From assembly GCA_963803845.1 (NCBI GenBank), contig CAWDNZ010000004.1, positions 992,001 to 1,056,000 of the forward strand: 64,000 bases of DNA, written 5' to 3'. Position numbers and translations under genes: made by a program. The notes under the pieces are model-generated. The model did not search any database and was not told where the DNA came from. It was given only the letters and a program-made list of their open reading frames with translations. Shown piece by piece: positions 26,211 through 35,097 of this stretch. Source of the stretch: JABDIY01 sp963803845. Its GTDB lineage: Bacteria > Actinomycetota > Acidimicrobiia > Acidimicrobiales > SZUA-35. Numbering within the stretch: the first letter of the stretch is position 1; the number at the start of each line of letters is the position of its first letter.

Positions 26211-27020
26211 ATGCCGATTTCCAAGACGCTCAGCGCAGTCGCTATTTCCAGCATCGCTCTTGCCTCGCTCGTTTCCCCGGCCGCAGCCGCGCCGAAGGAC
26301 ACCGACCTGCCCGTTGCTCCAATCCTCCTCAGCAACTCCAAAATTAACTGGGTCGCCGGTTCGACCGGATGGATCCACCTTTCCTGGACGGCGTCAGAAG
26401 ACCTTCAGGATGTGCGGGTCACCGTGACCCCTGCTTCGAAAGGGATCACGATCGAGTACCCCGATAACGCTAGACACGACGGCTACACCGGTCTGATGGT
26501 GGATGCTGACCTTTCCGCCAACGAGATTGACTTCGCAAGTTTCCTCGCCACCACCGTCGACGACAACAATGGCACCAAGTGGGCGTCCGTTTCCGTGGAG
26601 TGGACGGACGGCGGGGAGCGCCACAGCATGGACGCCGGCCGTTTGAGCCTCACCAACAAGAAGTATAAAGGCGATGATTTCGCCATCCTTACGGAGGTCT
26701 CCTCGGCCGTGAGCGGTGATGACGCTGATCCGATGGCCAACTGGATTGAGGTGGGCTACATGGGTCTGTCGCCGATGAATAGCAACTTCGCCATCGAAGT
26801 CACCTCCGACGGCGTGCCGATCTATCATCCTCAAGAATCCTTCACCAGCCTGCACCACGATCACGTGTTAAACGGCGGCGAGTCCGATGTAGCCCGGATC
26901 TTCATTGATCCGACCGCCATCACCTCCGGGACCCGGATGCTCGATGTCACTATCTCCTACACGAATCTGGCGGGCGTGGCCAAGGTCAAGACACACCAAG
27001 TCGTATTGAGCATCTCCTAG
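26211..27020 (+). CDS. Secreted protein of unknown function
   Basis: The 269-residue product has a clear signal peptide (ISSIALASLVSPAAAA, cleavage likely after Ala27). The mature part is rich in Thr, Ser, Asp and alternating hydrophobics, suggesting a two-domain beta-sandwich; it lacks cysteines and anchors. Its final third (DVTISYTNLAGVAKVKTHQ) resembles an adhesin-like beta domain in general character only. No Shine-Dalgarno stands out before ATG 26211. I do not recognise a family. Confidence 0.75.
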   Translation: MPISKTLSAVAISSIALASLVSPAAAAPKDTDLPVAPILLSNSKINWVAGSTGWIHLSWTASEDLQDVRVTVTPASKGITIEYPDNARHDGYTGLMVDADLSANEIDFASFLATTVDDNNGTKWASVSVEWTDGGERHSMDAGRLSLTNKKYKGDDFAILTEVSSAVSGDDADPMANWIEVGYMGLSPMNSNFAIEVTSDGVPIYHPQESFTSLHHDHVLNGGESDVARIFIDPTAITSGTRMLDVTISYTNLAGVAKVKTHQVVLSIS

Positions 27021-27086
27021 AACGCACCACCAACGCCGAGCCGCTTGCGCCGTCGGTGAGCCACCCTTCGCCCTTAGCATGAGCCG

Positions 27087-27446
27087 ATGAAGCTGGACCC
27101 GTGCCCGTCATCCCCCAACTGCATTTCCTCGCAGGCCGAGGAGTCGGATAGTCAGCACTTCATGGCTGCCATCCCCTACCCCGGGACCGCAGAGGAAGCT
27201 CTGTCGGCGGTGGCCGAAGTTCTTGGCGAGGCAAGTGGGGCGGTCATCAAAGAACGGTCGACCGAGTTGGTGAGGGCGGTCTTCACCACCAGGTTCTTCC
27301 GTTTCAAGGATGACGTGATCTTTGCGGCGGACCAAGCCAACAAGCTTCTGCATTTTCGCAGTGCGTCCCGTGTGGGGAAGAGCGATCTCGGGGCCAACCG
27401 CAAGCGCCTGGAGGCGCTGTTGCCGCAAATATCGGCCAGGTTGTAG
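27087..27446 (+). CDS. DUF1499 family protein
   Basis: A 119-residue protein that fits DUF1499 closely: it opens with CPSSPNCISSQA, has FRFKDDVIF in the middle and ends with the family hallmark RSASRVGKSDLGANRKR. Family members are small, often envelope-associated proteins of unknown function in bacteria and plastids. No signal peptide is evident, so it is probably cytoplasmic here. ATG 27087 places the conserved CPSSPNC at residues 5-11, as in the family. Confidence 0.88.
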   Translation: MKLDPCPSSPNCISSQAEESDSQHFMAAIPYPGTAEEALSAVAEVLGEASGAVIKERSTELVRAVFTTRFFRFKDDVIFAADQANKLLHFRSASRVGKSDLGANRKRLEALLPQISARL

Positions 27447-27466
27447 GGCTTCCCTTGGACCTCGTT

Positions 27467-27844
27467 CTAGGTGGACAGACGCGGTAGGAACGTTCCGGGG
27501 CCTTCGGTCTTGACTCCCTCGGGTAGACGCTGCTTCAAGCCTTTGTCGGCGCTGACCACGGTGACATCTGCACAGCCGAGGGCTTGTACCAATTCGACGA
27601 TCACATCATCGGCGGCGTTCCGCGCAGAGCGTTCGGCGAACTGAATCCGGAGGTTGCCGCCAGCCAGTGTGCCAACATCCTCGACGTGGGGTCCGTCGAA
27701 AACGAGGTGAACCGTGTCCTCGTGGCTCCAACACCATTGGGCGATCTCTTGACCCAGCCGCTCCATCGCCGCTGGTCGATCGTTCCACCACTTGTCGGGC
27801 CGGCTGCCCATGATGTTGTTGCCATCGAGAATCCAGGCCGTCAT
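27467..27844 (-). CDS. NYN-domain (PIN-like) putative ribonuclease
   Basis: This 125-residue protein begins with the NYN-domain pattern ILDGNNIMGS (metal-binding Asp), followed by PDKWWNDRPAA. It continues with LVFDGP, NAADDVIVELV (acidic catalytic pair) and VTVVSADKGL. NYN domains are PIN-like metal-dependent RNases in the cytoplasm; the RNA target is unknown. The start overlaps the amidohydrolase stop by 4 bases, so the two are co-translated. Confidence 0.83.
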   Translation of the reverse strand: MTAWILDGNNIMGSRPDKWWNDRPAAMERLGQEIAQWCWSHEDTVHLVFDGPHVEDVGTLAGGNLRIQFAERSARNAADDVIVELVQALGCADVTVVSADKGLKQRLPEGVKTEGPGTFLPRLST

Positions 27845-28653
27845 CGGCGGGCAGGAATTAGTTTCTCCGCATTGCCCGCTGTGATTGCGTGATAGGTGGC
27901 GTCGCTGAGACCGAGTTTCTTCAAGGCGTCCAGCTGAAGTGCGCTGGTGGTGCCCGTGTTCGGTGCATCGGTTCCGAAAAGGAGTCGATCGGCGAAGCGC
28001 TCCGCATCGGCCGCTGTGAGTGGAACCGGTTCAAAGATGACCGGTGCGAGGTCGCAATAAAGGTTCCGATGCCGCCCCATCATGGCGATTGCGGCCTCGT
28101 AGGCGTTGTGGCCGCAGTGAGCGAGAATGAAGGTGGTCTCGGGATGAGAGGTGACCGCTTCGGCGATCGGGATCAATTCTTCTGCGTCGGTGTGCCCACT
28201 GACGGCGTGACCTGCATGCACGGTGACCGGTATACCCAACTCACCGGCGCGGCTGAGTACGGGAGCCAAGCCCGGATCGGTGAGTTCGTACTCTCCCACC
28301 GAGCAGTGCAACTTGAGAAGGCGGGCACCCGCTTCGACGGCGTTGTCGAGATCCTCGACTGGATCGTCGTCCAGCGGGTGAACAGTGCACCCTGAGACGA
28401 TTCGGACCGGATGATCGCTGTATGCGTGAGCAACTTCCAGCATCGAAGCATTGAGGGTCGCCGCCATGCCCGGCTTGTGGGCATAGGGGAGGTTCCAAAC
28501 TGTGGTCACCCCTTCGGCGGCGTGTCGGGTGAGGAGATCGTCGTAGTCCAAGCCGTAGGCCAGCTTCTGGTTCAGCAGGTACTGGTCGAAGAATCCTCGG
28601 ACCTTACGAGCCAATCGCTGCGGAAGGAGGTGGGTATGGCAGTCGGTGACCAT
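27841..28653 (-). CDS. Amidohydrolase-2 family metal-dependent hydrolase
   Basis: A 270-residue TIM-barrel hydrolase of the amidohydrolase-related (ACMSD/TatD-like) type. Metal ligands are evident: DCHTHLLP at the N-terminus, VTVHAGHAVSGH in the centre, ILAHCGHNAYEA and the final aspartate in LLFGTDAPNTG. Such enzymes hydrolyse or decarboxylate small substrates; the substrate here is unknown. It is first in a two-gene leftward operon with the NYN protein. Confidence 0.85.
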   Translation of the reverse strand: MVTDCHTHLLPQRLARKVRGFFDQYLLNQKLAYGLDYDDLLTRHAAEGVTTVWNLPYAHKPGMAATLNASMLEVAHAYSDHPVRIVSGCTVHPLDDDPVEDLDNAVEAGARLLKLHCSVGEYELTDPGLAPVLSRAGELGIPVTVHAGHAVSGHTDAEELIPIAEAVTSHPETTFILAHCGHNAYEAAIAMMGRHRNLYCDLAPVIFEPVPLTAADAERFADRLLFGTDAPNTGTTSALQLDALKKLGLSDATYHAITAGNAEKLIPARR

Positions 28654-28720
28654 AGTGATTCAGACGGTATTCCACGAACCGGGGTTGCACCAACTGAACA
28701 ACGAGCTGACAGGCTGGAGT

Positions 28721-29356
28721 ATGGCCGGTAGTCCCTCGTTCTTCGATCGCTGGTCGCTCAGCTATGACCGCGAGCGTCTCCAACAATCCACGTACACGCC
28801 AATCCATGACGAAGTGCTGCGCCGACTGGCCGAGACCGGTCCCGGGCGGATTCTGGACCTGGGCTGCGGCACCGGCCACCTGACCAAGCGCATGATCGAT
28901 GCATTTCCAGCCTCCGGAGTGGTGGGAGTCGATCTGTCACCGGGGATGCTCACCAAGGCGACCGACCGGCTGTCTGCGGATCGAACCGGGGGAGCGGTGC
29001 TGGTGCGATCCGATGCGCAGCGGCTTCCTTTCGCACCTGGCTCTTTCGACGTGATTACCTGTACGGAATCGTTCCACTGGTACACCGATCAGGTTGCCAC
29101 GATGGAAACGCTCCGGGACCTGCTGGTCCCTGGCGGGCGTTTGCTGCTGGCCTCGATCGCCACCGTCACCGGGATCGGCGAGGATATTCTCCGATTTGTT
29201 TCCCAACTGGGCGGTACCCCGATCCGAGCGCTCACCGGCGATCACATGCGTGCCATTGCGGAAAAAGCGGGTCTGGCTGTGGTGGATCAACGGCGTATAC
29301 GGAGACCGGGCTTCCTCCCACCACCGATCTTCACCGAGGCCGTCAGACGGAGCTAG
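28721..29356 (+). CDS. Class I SAM-dependent methyltransferase
   Basis: The 211-residue protein has a standard Rossmann methyltransferase core: motif I ILDLGCGTGHLTKRM, the acidic residue after VVGVDLSPGM, and motif IV-like FDVITCTESFHWY. It is similar in size to UbiE/Methyltransf_11 enzymes. I start it at ATG 28721; an in-frame GTG at 28646 would overlap the divergent amidohydrolase start. The substrate is unknown. Confidence 0.85.
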   Translation: MAGSPSFFDRWSLSYDRERLQQSTYTPIHDEVLRRLAETGPGRILDLGCGTGHLTKRMIDAFPASGVVGVDLSPGMLTKATDRLSADRTGGAVLVRSDAQRLPFAPGSFDVITCTESFHWYTDQVATMETLRDLLVPGGRLLLASIATVTGIGEDILRFVSQLGGTPIRALTGDHMRAIAEKAGLAVVDQRRIRRPGFLPPPIFTEAVRRS

Positions 29357-30027
29357 CGGAGGCGGCGGGCGATCCGATGCGCCTGGCGAACCTGCCGGTC
29401 GGTGAGGTCGAACCACTCGCCGTTCATCCGTTGAGCTTCGAAGACAACGTGCAAGGTGGCTTCGGCGGCGCGGGCCTCGGCGCTCGTTCGGTAACTCACC
29501 GAGTGGAGCAGGGCCAGTGATTCAGGATGGCCGGTCTGGAGGTTGGCGAGACGTTCACCGGGGTCGTGGGAGATGCCGATCTTCACTGCGCCCTGTTCGT
29601 CGCTGATCAAATACACATGGCTACGGTCCGTGCCGAGCCCGAACGGCAGCTGGTCGATTGCTCGGATCATCTGCGCCCCCGAGGTCACCAATTCGGTTCG
29701 ACCGGTCAGCAGGCGAAGGGCGATGCCCACGATGCCAACGGCAAACCCGGCCATGAACAAGGTCATGCCCGAGAGGATTACCAGCGGAATCAGAAGTATT
29801 CGTCCGATGCCACTCCATCGGCAGCCAGTCTCACCACAGGAGCGATTGGTGGCCGGAGCGAGCCTTCCGCCCGTAGGGTCGGGATACCATCGCTCGCATC
29901 GTGAGCAGACTGACGTGGACCGCCACCGGGTTGCCGGTGGAAGGGGCCTTGGATCAGATCGTTGCGGCGATGCGCACTTCCAAGACAATGGTCTTGGTGG
30001 CCGAGCCTGGGGCGGGAAAGTCGTCAT
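29353..30027 (-). CDS. Membrane-linked GIY-YIG (MUG113-type) domain protein
   Basis: The C-terminal ~95 residues carry a GIY-YIG-like nuclease domain of the T5orf172/MUG113 kind (HVYLISDEQGAVKIGISHDP, ERLANLQTGHPE, the glutamate in SAEARAAEATLH). It follows a single hydrophobic helix (MTLFMAGFAVGIVGIALRLL). A preceding Cys-x2-Cys...Cys-x4-Cys stretch could be a zinc ribbon. The start is unclear: ATG 30027 and TTG 29988 both overlap the divergent hrpB start, while ATG 29766 would drop the cysteine region. The real N-terminus is therefore uncertain, but the domain itself is well supported. Confidence 0.6.
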   Translation of the reverse strand: MTTFPPQARPPRPLSWKCASPQRSDPRPLPPATRWRSTSVCSRCERWYPDPTGGRLAPATNRSCGETGCRWSGIGRILLIPLVILSGMTLFMAGFAVGIVGIALRLLTGRTELVTSGAQMIRAIDQLPFGLGTDRSHVYLISDEQGAVKIGISHDPGERLANLQTGHPESLALLHSVSYRTSAEARAAEATLHVVFEAQRMNGEWFDLTDRQVRQAHRIARRLR

Positions 30028-32315
30028 TGGTTCCGTTGATGGTCGCCCGCGAGATCGGTGGCCGAGTTGTGATGCTTCAGCCCCGGCGACTGGCCGCTCG
30101 GGCCACCGCGCAGCGACTGGCCGCTCTTCTGGGCGAGCAGCTTGGCGACTCCGTTGGGCTCACAATGCGGGGCGAAAGGAAGGTGTCCCGGCACTGCCGG
30201 ATCGAGGTTGTGACCGAAGCAGTGCTCACCAATCGGATCCAAAACGATCCGGAACTCCCGGGTGTGGGAGCTGTCATCTTCGACGAGTTCCACGAGCGAA
30301 GTCTTCACGCTGATCTGGGTCTGGCGATGGCCGTGGAATCTCGAGCACTGCTTCGACCCGACCTCGGCATCGTCGTCATGTCGGCCACGATCAACCCAAC
30401 ACCCATCGCCCGCCTGCTCGGCTCGGGTCCCAACGGCCCTTCCCCGGTGGTCTCGGTGCCGGGCCGAACGTTCCCGGTGTCCACTCGCTACCACGAGCGG
30501 CCCCCGCGCCGTGACTGGACAGAAAGGATCGCCGCGGTTACTCGGTTGGCGCTGGCCGAGAACGATGGCGACGCCCTGGTCTTCGTTCCGGGTAGAGGCG
30601 AGGTGGATCGGGTGGTGCGGGCCCTCTCGGGTCAGGGCGGGTTGGAGGTTCTCGGGCTCCACGGTGGCACCGAGAGCGATCTGCAACGGGACATCCTCGC
30701 CGGTGGCAAGACCCGTCGAGTGATTGTGGCGACCACCATCGCCGAGACTTCTGTGACCGTGCCGGGGGTGAACATCGTGGTCGATGGGGGCCTGGCTCGT
30801 CGTCCGGCCTTCGATGCAGACACCGGCCTTGGGTCGCTGGAAACCGTCTTCGTTACCCGCTTCGGCGCCGATCAGCGCCGCGGCCGCGCCGGCCGCTTGG
30901 GACCCGGTGTGTGCCACCGTTTGTGGTCTGCCGAGGACGAGCGCCATTTGGCGGAGGCAACCGAGCCCGAGATCCGCACGGGCGACCCGCTCCCACTGGC
31001 CATTGCGCTGGCTCGATGGGGTGATCCAACGGCCGCTGATCTCCCACTGTTGGACAAGCCCGATGAGCACCGTCTCGAGGCTGGGCGTCGGGCGCTGGAG
31101 CTGTTGGGCCTGGTCGATGGCACCGGGATGCTGTCACGCCTCGGAGACGAAGTGGCCAGGATGCCGGTACATCCGCGCCATGCTCTCGCGGTGTTTCATG
31201 CCCCCGAAGGGGTGCTCCGAGAGCGGGTGATCGCGTTGGTCAGCGCTATTGAGGAGGGCGTTCGTTTTCGTTCGGCGGATCTGGAGGCGGCGTCTGCGGC
31301 GGAGGTGGATCGGGGTCGGAGATCCGCCAGAGCACTGCGAAAACATCGTCGGTCGTTTCCCCCACCTGGGAGTGACCGCCTCCCCACCGATGTTGCGGAG
31401 TGTTTGTTGGATGCATGGCCAGACCGAGTCGGCATGCGGCGCACCGATCGCCCTGGTCGTTTTCTCCTCGCCACGGGTACGGAGGTCCAGGTCCCGGAGA
31501 ATGATGTTCTGGCGGGCGCCGAGTTCATCGTGGCCGCAGCCGCGGACGGCCGGGCCCCCGAGATCCGGCTTCGTTCTGCGGTAGCGCTGGACCGAGCCAC
31601 GGTTCTCGAGCGAATGGAACACCGGATTGAGCGAATCGAGGTGGTTACATGGGACGAACGCCAACAACGGGTAGTGGCCGAATGGCAGGACCGTTTGGGT
31701 GCCATCGTGGTGAGGAGTGCACCGCTACCGAAACCGGATCCCCAGATGGTCGAACGTGCCCTTTACGATGCGGTGCGATCCAAGGGCTTGACAGCGTTGC
31801 GGTGGACCGACGAAGCGATCGCGATCTTGCATCGGCTCCGCTGGCTTCACGGCGTGGCACCGGATGGGTGGCCGATCGTGACCGACCAAGCACTTCTTGA
31901 GCGGTTGCCAGAATGGGTCCAGATCGGCACGGCTGTTCGACCCGGTGAGATCGTTGCCGGTCGAGGAATCCTAGATCTGCTGGATTGGCAGCAGCGCCGG
32001 GACCTCGACGAGCAAGCCCCGGTTGAGCTCACGCCATCCAAGGGCAACCCCCGTCCGGTCGACTACGCCAGCGGTCGACCCGTATGGTCGGTTCGGCTCC
32101 AGGATCTCTTTGGAATGAATGTGCACCCAGTCGTCGGACCCAATCGGACGCCCGTGACCGTAGAACTCCTCACACCGGCGAATCGGCCCGCTCAGACTAC
32201 GAATGATCTACCGGGATTTTGGCGCGGTTCTTACGCCGAGGTCCGACGCGATCTCCGGGGCCGTTATCCCAAACACGATTGGCCCGAGGACCCACTGTCT
32301 GTTGATTCGCCTTAG
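29901..32315 (+). CDS. hrpB: ATP-dependent RNA helicase HrpB
   Basis: An 804-residue DEAH-type helicase. Motif I is AEPGAGKSSLVPL, motif II DEFHERS, motif III SATIN and motif VI QRRGRAGRLGPG. The long C-terminus contains the HrpB-specific region (LTPSKGNPRPVDYASGRPVWSVRLQDLFG). HrpB is a cytoplasmic helicase found in many bacteria without a settled role. GTG 29901 is used because similarity starts at TGLPVEGALDQI. The stop overlaps the convergent hydrolase gene by 4 bases. Confidence 0.94.
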   Translation: MSRLTWTATGLPVEGALDQIVAAMRTSKTMVLVAEPGAGKSSLVPLMVAREIGGRVVMLQPRRLAARATAQRLAALLGEQLGDSVGLTMRGERKVSRHCRIEVVTEAVLTNRIQNDPELPGVGAVIFDEFHERSLHADLGLAMAVESRALLRPDLGIVVMSATINPTPIARLLGSGPNGPSPVVSVPGRTFPVSTRYHERPPRRDWTERIAAVTRLALAENDGDALVFVPGRGEVDRVVRALSGQGGLEVLGLHGGTESDLQRDILAGGKTRRVIVATTIAETSVTVPGVNIVVDGGLARRPAFDADTGLGSLETVFVTRFGADQRRGRAGRLGPGVCHRLWSAEDERHLAEATEPEIRTGDPLPLAIALARWGDPTAADLPLLDKPDEHRLEAGRRALELLGLVDGTGMLSRLGDEVARMPVHPRHALAVFHAPEGVLRERVIALVSAIEEGVRFRSADLEAASAAEVDRGRRSARALRKHRRSFPPPGSDRLPTDVAECLLDAWPDRVGMRRTDRPGRFLLATGTEVQVPENDVLAGAEFIVAAAADGRAPEIRLRSAVALDRATVLERMEHRIERIEVVTWDERQQRVVAEWQDRLGAIVVRSAPLPKPDPQMVERALYDAVRSKGLTALRWTDEAIAILHRLRWLHGVAPDGWPIVTDQALLERLPEWVQIGTAVRPGEIVAGRGILDLLDWQQRRDLDEQAPVELTPSKGNPRPVDYASGRPVWSVRLQDLFGMNVHPVVGPNRTPVTVELLTPANRPAQTTNDLPGFWRGSYAEVRRDLRGRYPKHDWPEDPLSVDSP

Positions 32316-33100
32316 GCCGGCGCCGGAAGTTGGGTTGCAAAGAAATCCAAGACCTGGTTGAGCGCAACGTGGGTAGGGTGACCGGGCACATCGATCAGGT
32401 CCTCGGTGAGCACCGAATGGGCGGTGCGTTTAATGCTGAGGGATCGGTCCGGACTCTGGATCTCGACCGCGGTGAAGCGATCTCCCAGCGCCCGAGCAAG
32501 GAAGGCGAAACGGTCGGCCGGAACCAGCAAGTCACCGGTGAATCGCAGGCCCATCACGTTGCAGCCGTTGGCCTTCACCGCCTCCAGGTCCTCTGGCGAA
32601 ATGGAGAGTGATCCGGCCCGTTCAGCTCCAAGGGCGAGAGGTCCCGCCGGCTGGGAGAGCACCGGTGCCCGCACCACGGGCTCGGTTGCCATCGCCAGCG
32701 CAAAACCTCCGGAAAAGCACATCCCCAGAGCACCTACCGGTTGGCCCCCGAGACTCTCCGAGAGCAGCTTGGCAAGCGCTCGCAACCATTGGGCGATCGG
32801 CGGGGTTTCAGCGGCGGCGAAGAGAGCGAACTCCTTGGCCACGCACACCCTGGCGACGGTCTGGGCGAGGTAAGGAACGTTGGGCTCACGGCCGGGTATG
32901 CCACTGAGCGACGGCAACCAGACGGTGGCACCCCGGTCCACCAAACGATCGGCAAACGACAGCACAGAAGGAGTAATTCCGGGGACCTCGTGGATCACGA
33001 TGATCCCTCGTTCGGGCGAGCTTTCAGGGGAACGTGTGAACACCGGGCGTTCCGTATCACCGTGGGTGAAGGTGGTTTTCTTGTAGTCGGACAGCGCCAT
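32312..33100 (-). CDS. Dienelactone hydrolase family protein
   Basis: A 262-residue alpha/beta hydrolase of the dienelactone hydrolase family. The nucleophile elbow is GMCFSGG, with cysteine as nucleophile as in classical dienelactone hydrolases. IVIHEVPGITP lies near the N-terminus, and a C-terminal histidine (DVPGHPTHVALN) would complete the triad. Start ATG 33100 is chosen because the upstream gene ends at 33150. Substrate unknown; cleavage of lactones or small esters is likely by family. Confidence 0.87.
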   Translation of the reverse strand: MALSDYKKTTFTHGDTERPVFTRSPESSPERGIIVIHEVPGITPSVLSFADRLVDRGATVWLPSLSGIPGREPNVPYLAQTVARVCVAKEFALFAAAETPPIAQWLRALAKLLSESLGGQPVGALGMCFSGGFALAMATEPVVRAPVLSQPAGPLALGAERAGSLSISPEDLEAVKANGCNVMGLRFTGDLLVPADRFAFLARALGDRFTAVEIQSPDRSLSIKRTAHSVLTEDLIDVPGHPTHVALNQVLDFFATQLPAPA

Positions 33101-33149
33101 TGGAAGGACTCTATTCAGCTCGTTGCGTGAAAAGTCGTCGCTCCGATCC

Positions 33150-34256
33150 CTACGCCAGAGCGTTCTCCAAGTCGTGCCAGAGGTCCTCGACATCTTCGAT
33201 TCCGACGCTGAAGCGGAGTAGCCCTGCGGGGAGGTGTTCTTGACCGGCGACGGTGCTCCGCCGTTCGATTGTGCTTTCCACCGCGCCGAAGCTGGTGGCG
33301 TTCGTTATCAACTCCAGCGCCGCCAGCACCGTGTCGGCCGTAGCACCATCAGGCAGGTCGAAGCTGATGAGCGTCCCGTAACCGTTGAGCTGATGTTTGG
33401 CCAGTTCATGCTGAGGGTGACTGGGGAGACCGGGATAACGAACCTTCACCACCGCCGGATGAGCCTCCAGCCGTTCGGCGAGGATCTGGGCGGATTTCTG
33501 CGCTGCTGCCAATCGAATCGACAGTGTTCGGGCGCCCCGAACGGCGAGAAATGTTTCGAGGTTTCCCGGGGTTGCGCCGTTGAGCAAGCGGGAGCGGAAC
33601 AGGCCGGCGAGAAGTGCATCGTTATTGGTGATCGTGACGCCACACAGAAGGTCGGAGTGGCCGCCTACGTACTTGGTGGCCGCCATCACCGAGATGTCGG
33701 CCCCCAGCTGCAGCGGTTGCTGGTTGAGTGGGGTGGCCACCGTGTTGTCCACGGCGAGAATTGAGCCCGGCTTCCGGTGTGCCGCAGCAATAGACCGCAA
33801 ATCGGCGATGTCCAGCAGTGGATTGGACGGGCTTTCCAGCCAGATCAGATCCGCTGACGGAGCGGCTTCGACCCATTGGGCCGTATCGTCAACGGCGATC
33901 CGGCTGCTGGTCCAGCGGCCCTGTTTCTCGCCATCGGCGATGATGCCGGCAACGCCCTGGTAGCAATCGTCTGGCCAGATGATGTGGGCGCCCACGTTGA
34001 GCTGGTCGAACACGGCGGCGATTGCTGCCATGCCTGAGCCGAACGCTAGTGCCCGTCCAGATTCGAGCCGGCCCAGCAGGGTTTCGAGGGCAACCCATGT
34101 TGGCGTTCCCTCATCCCGGGCGTATCCCCACTCGCCACCGTGGACATAGTTGGATGCCGCAACGATCGGCGTGTTCAGTGGATCTCCCGGTTCGGTGGGT
34201 CGAGCCCCCGCCACAAGCCACGAATCGACCGACCACTTCTCGCTCGAGTTCATCAC
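33150..34256 (-). CDS. Trans-sulfuration PLP enzyme (cystathionine gamma-synthase/lyase type)
   Basis: This 368-residue fold-type I PLP enzyme belongs to the Cys/Met metabolism family. The cofactor lysine lies in MAATKYVGGHSD, the phosphate loop in AFGSGMAAIAAV, the aspartate in ILAVDNTVATP, and substrate residues in WLESPSNPLL. Similarity extends to LRFSVGIEDVEDL at the C-terminus. Whether it acts as cystathionine gamma-synthase, beta/gamma-lyase or O-acyl-homoserine sulfhydrylase cannot be settled from motifs. An HTH regulator gene lies 16 bases upstream on the same strand. Confidence 0.9.
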   Translation of the reverse strand: MMNSSEKWSVDSWLVAGARPTEPGDPLNTPIVAASNYVHGGEWGYARDEGTPTWVALETLLGRLESGRALAFGSGMAAIAAVFDQLNVGAHIIWPDDCYQGVAGIIADGEKQGRWTSSRIAVDDTAQWVEAAPSADLIWLESPSNPLLDIADLRSIAAAHRKPGSILAVDNTVATPLNQQPLQLGADISVMAATKYVGGHSDLLCGVTITNNDALLAGLFRSRLLNGATPGNLETFLAVRGARTLSIRLAAAQKSAQILAERLEAHPAVVKVRYPGLPSHPQHELAKHQLNGYGTLISFDLPDGATADTVLAALELITNATSFGAVESTIERRSTVAGQEHLPAGLLRFSVGIEDVEDLWHDLENALA

Positions 34257-34272
34257 CCGACGCTATCGCTCG

Positions 34273-34650
34273 TCAGGCGTTGGCTCGTTCGATGGCGTTG
34301 AGGTAGGTGTAGAGCGTGACCTTGCTGACGCCCATCCATCCGGCAACGTCTTCCACAGCGCCGCGTAGGAGGAAGGCGCCGTGTTCATCGAGTCGACGCA
34401 CCGCGGCCTGTTTCTCAGCCCGGTCCATATCGGAAAGACGGCCACCGATTTCGCGCTCGACCGAAGCCACGGCGCGCTCCAGTGCCCCATGAAGTTCATT
34501 GAGTCTCACGTAGGCGACCGTTTCCCCCTGCCACACCACGGGTTCATCCCCCTTTCGAGATGACCGGACCGGGATCACGCTGGCACCCAGGCTTTCGACC
34601 ACCGGCCGAAGTGCAGACAGAAACTCCTGGGCTCGGTCGCTCATCGGCAA
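34273..34650 (-). CDS. YheO-like HTH transcriptional regulator (C-terminal type)
   Basis: The 125-residue protein ends in an HTH_22-type DNA-binding domain, recognisable from the conserved series AEKQAAVRRLDEHGAF, LLRGAVEDVAGWMGVSKVTLYTYL. YheO-family regulators normally have an N-terminal PAS-like sensor of ~110 residues; here only ~60 residues precede the HTH, so the sensor is short. Genes downstream on the same strand (trans-sulfuration enzyme, dienelactone hydrolase) are plausible targets. It overlaps the thiamine-binding protein gene by 10 bases. Confidence 0.8.
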   Translation of the reverse strand: MPMSDRAQEFLSALRPVVESLGASVIPVRSSRKGDEPVVWQGETVAYVRLNELHGALERAVASVEREIGGRLSDMDRAEKQAAVRRLDEHGAFLLRGAVEDVAGWMGVSKVTLYTYLNAIERANA

Positions 34651-34877
34651 GAGATTCTGGTCTGAATGCTGGTTGCGCCCGCCTCGAACCCTGCCGAGAC
34701 GAGTTGCTCCACGATCCCAATGAGGCGGTCGAGATCACCTTCGACCATGGTGGAGAACGGGCCCATATCGATCGCTAAGTCGTTTTCGGAGAGAACGTCC
34801 AACACCGCTTTTACGTGTGGGCCAGGGTCATTTTCCTTGAACGGTTCGACAAGTATCTCTAAAACCCCCGTAGCCAC
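34641..34877 (-). CDS. MTH1187/YkoF-like thiamine-binding protein
   Basis: A 78-residue protein of the MTH1187 (DUF77) family, with a ferredoxin-like fold and known thiamine-type ligand binding in some members. The family pattern is visible: ILVEPF at the N-terminus, HVKAVLDVL, then DMGPFSTMVEGDLDRLIGIVEQLV. Length is slightly short of the usual ~95 residues. It is the first gene of the leftward group that includes the HTH regulator. A small-molecule sensor role is inference. Confidence 0.8.
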   Translation of the reverse strand: MATGVLEILVEPFKENDPGPHVKAVLDVLSENDLAIDMGPFSTMVEGDLDRLIGIVEQLVSAGFEAGATSIQTRISCR

Positions 34878-35097
34878 GCAAACACCCTAGCTGTAACGGG
34901 CTCAGCGAAGATAGCCGCCCGATTCAGTAGGCCGGCGGGCGTCGTGGCCCCAGTCTTGTCCTGAGAGGGAAATTGCACCTCCACTTGACGAAACGTTCAG
35001 TTCATACAAAGGTGGGTCGATCCATTTGGGGGAGATTTGCTCGTAGGACATCAGAGGGACTCAAAAGTGCTTTGGGCTGCGAGCAGAGCGAAACCCG

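Noticed and set aside
34878..35097. Sigma-70-type promoter before the ABC importer
   Set aside because: A TTGACG is present near 34984 but no acceptable -10 lies 16-18 bases downstream.
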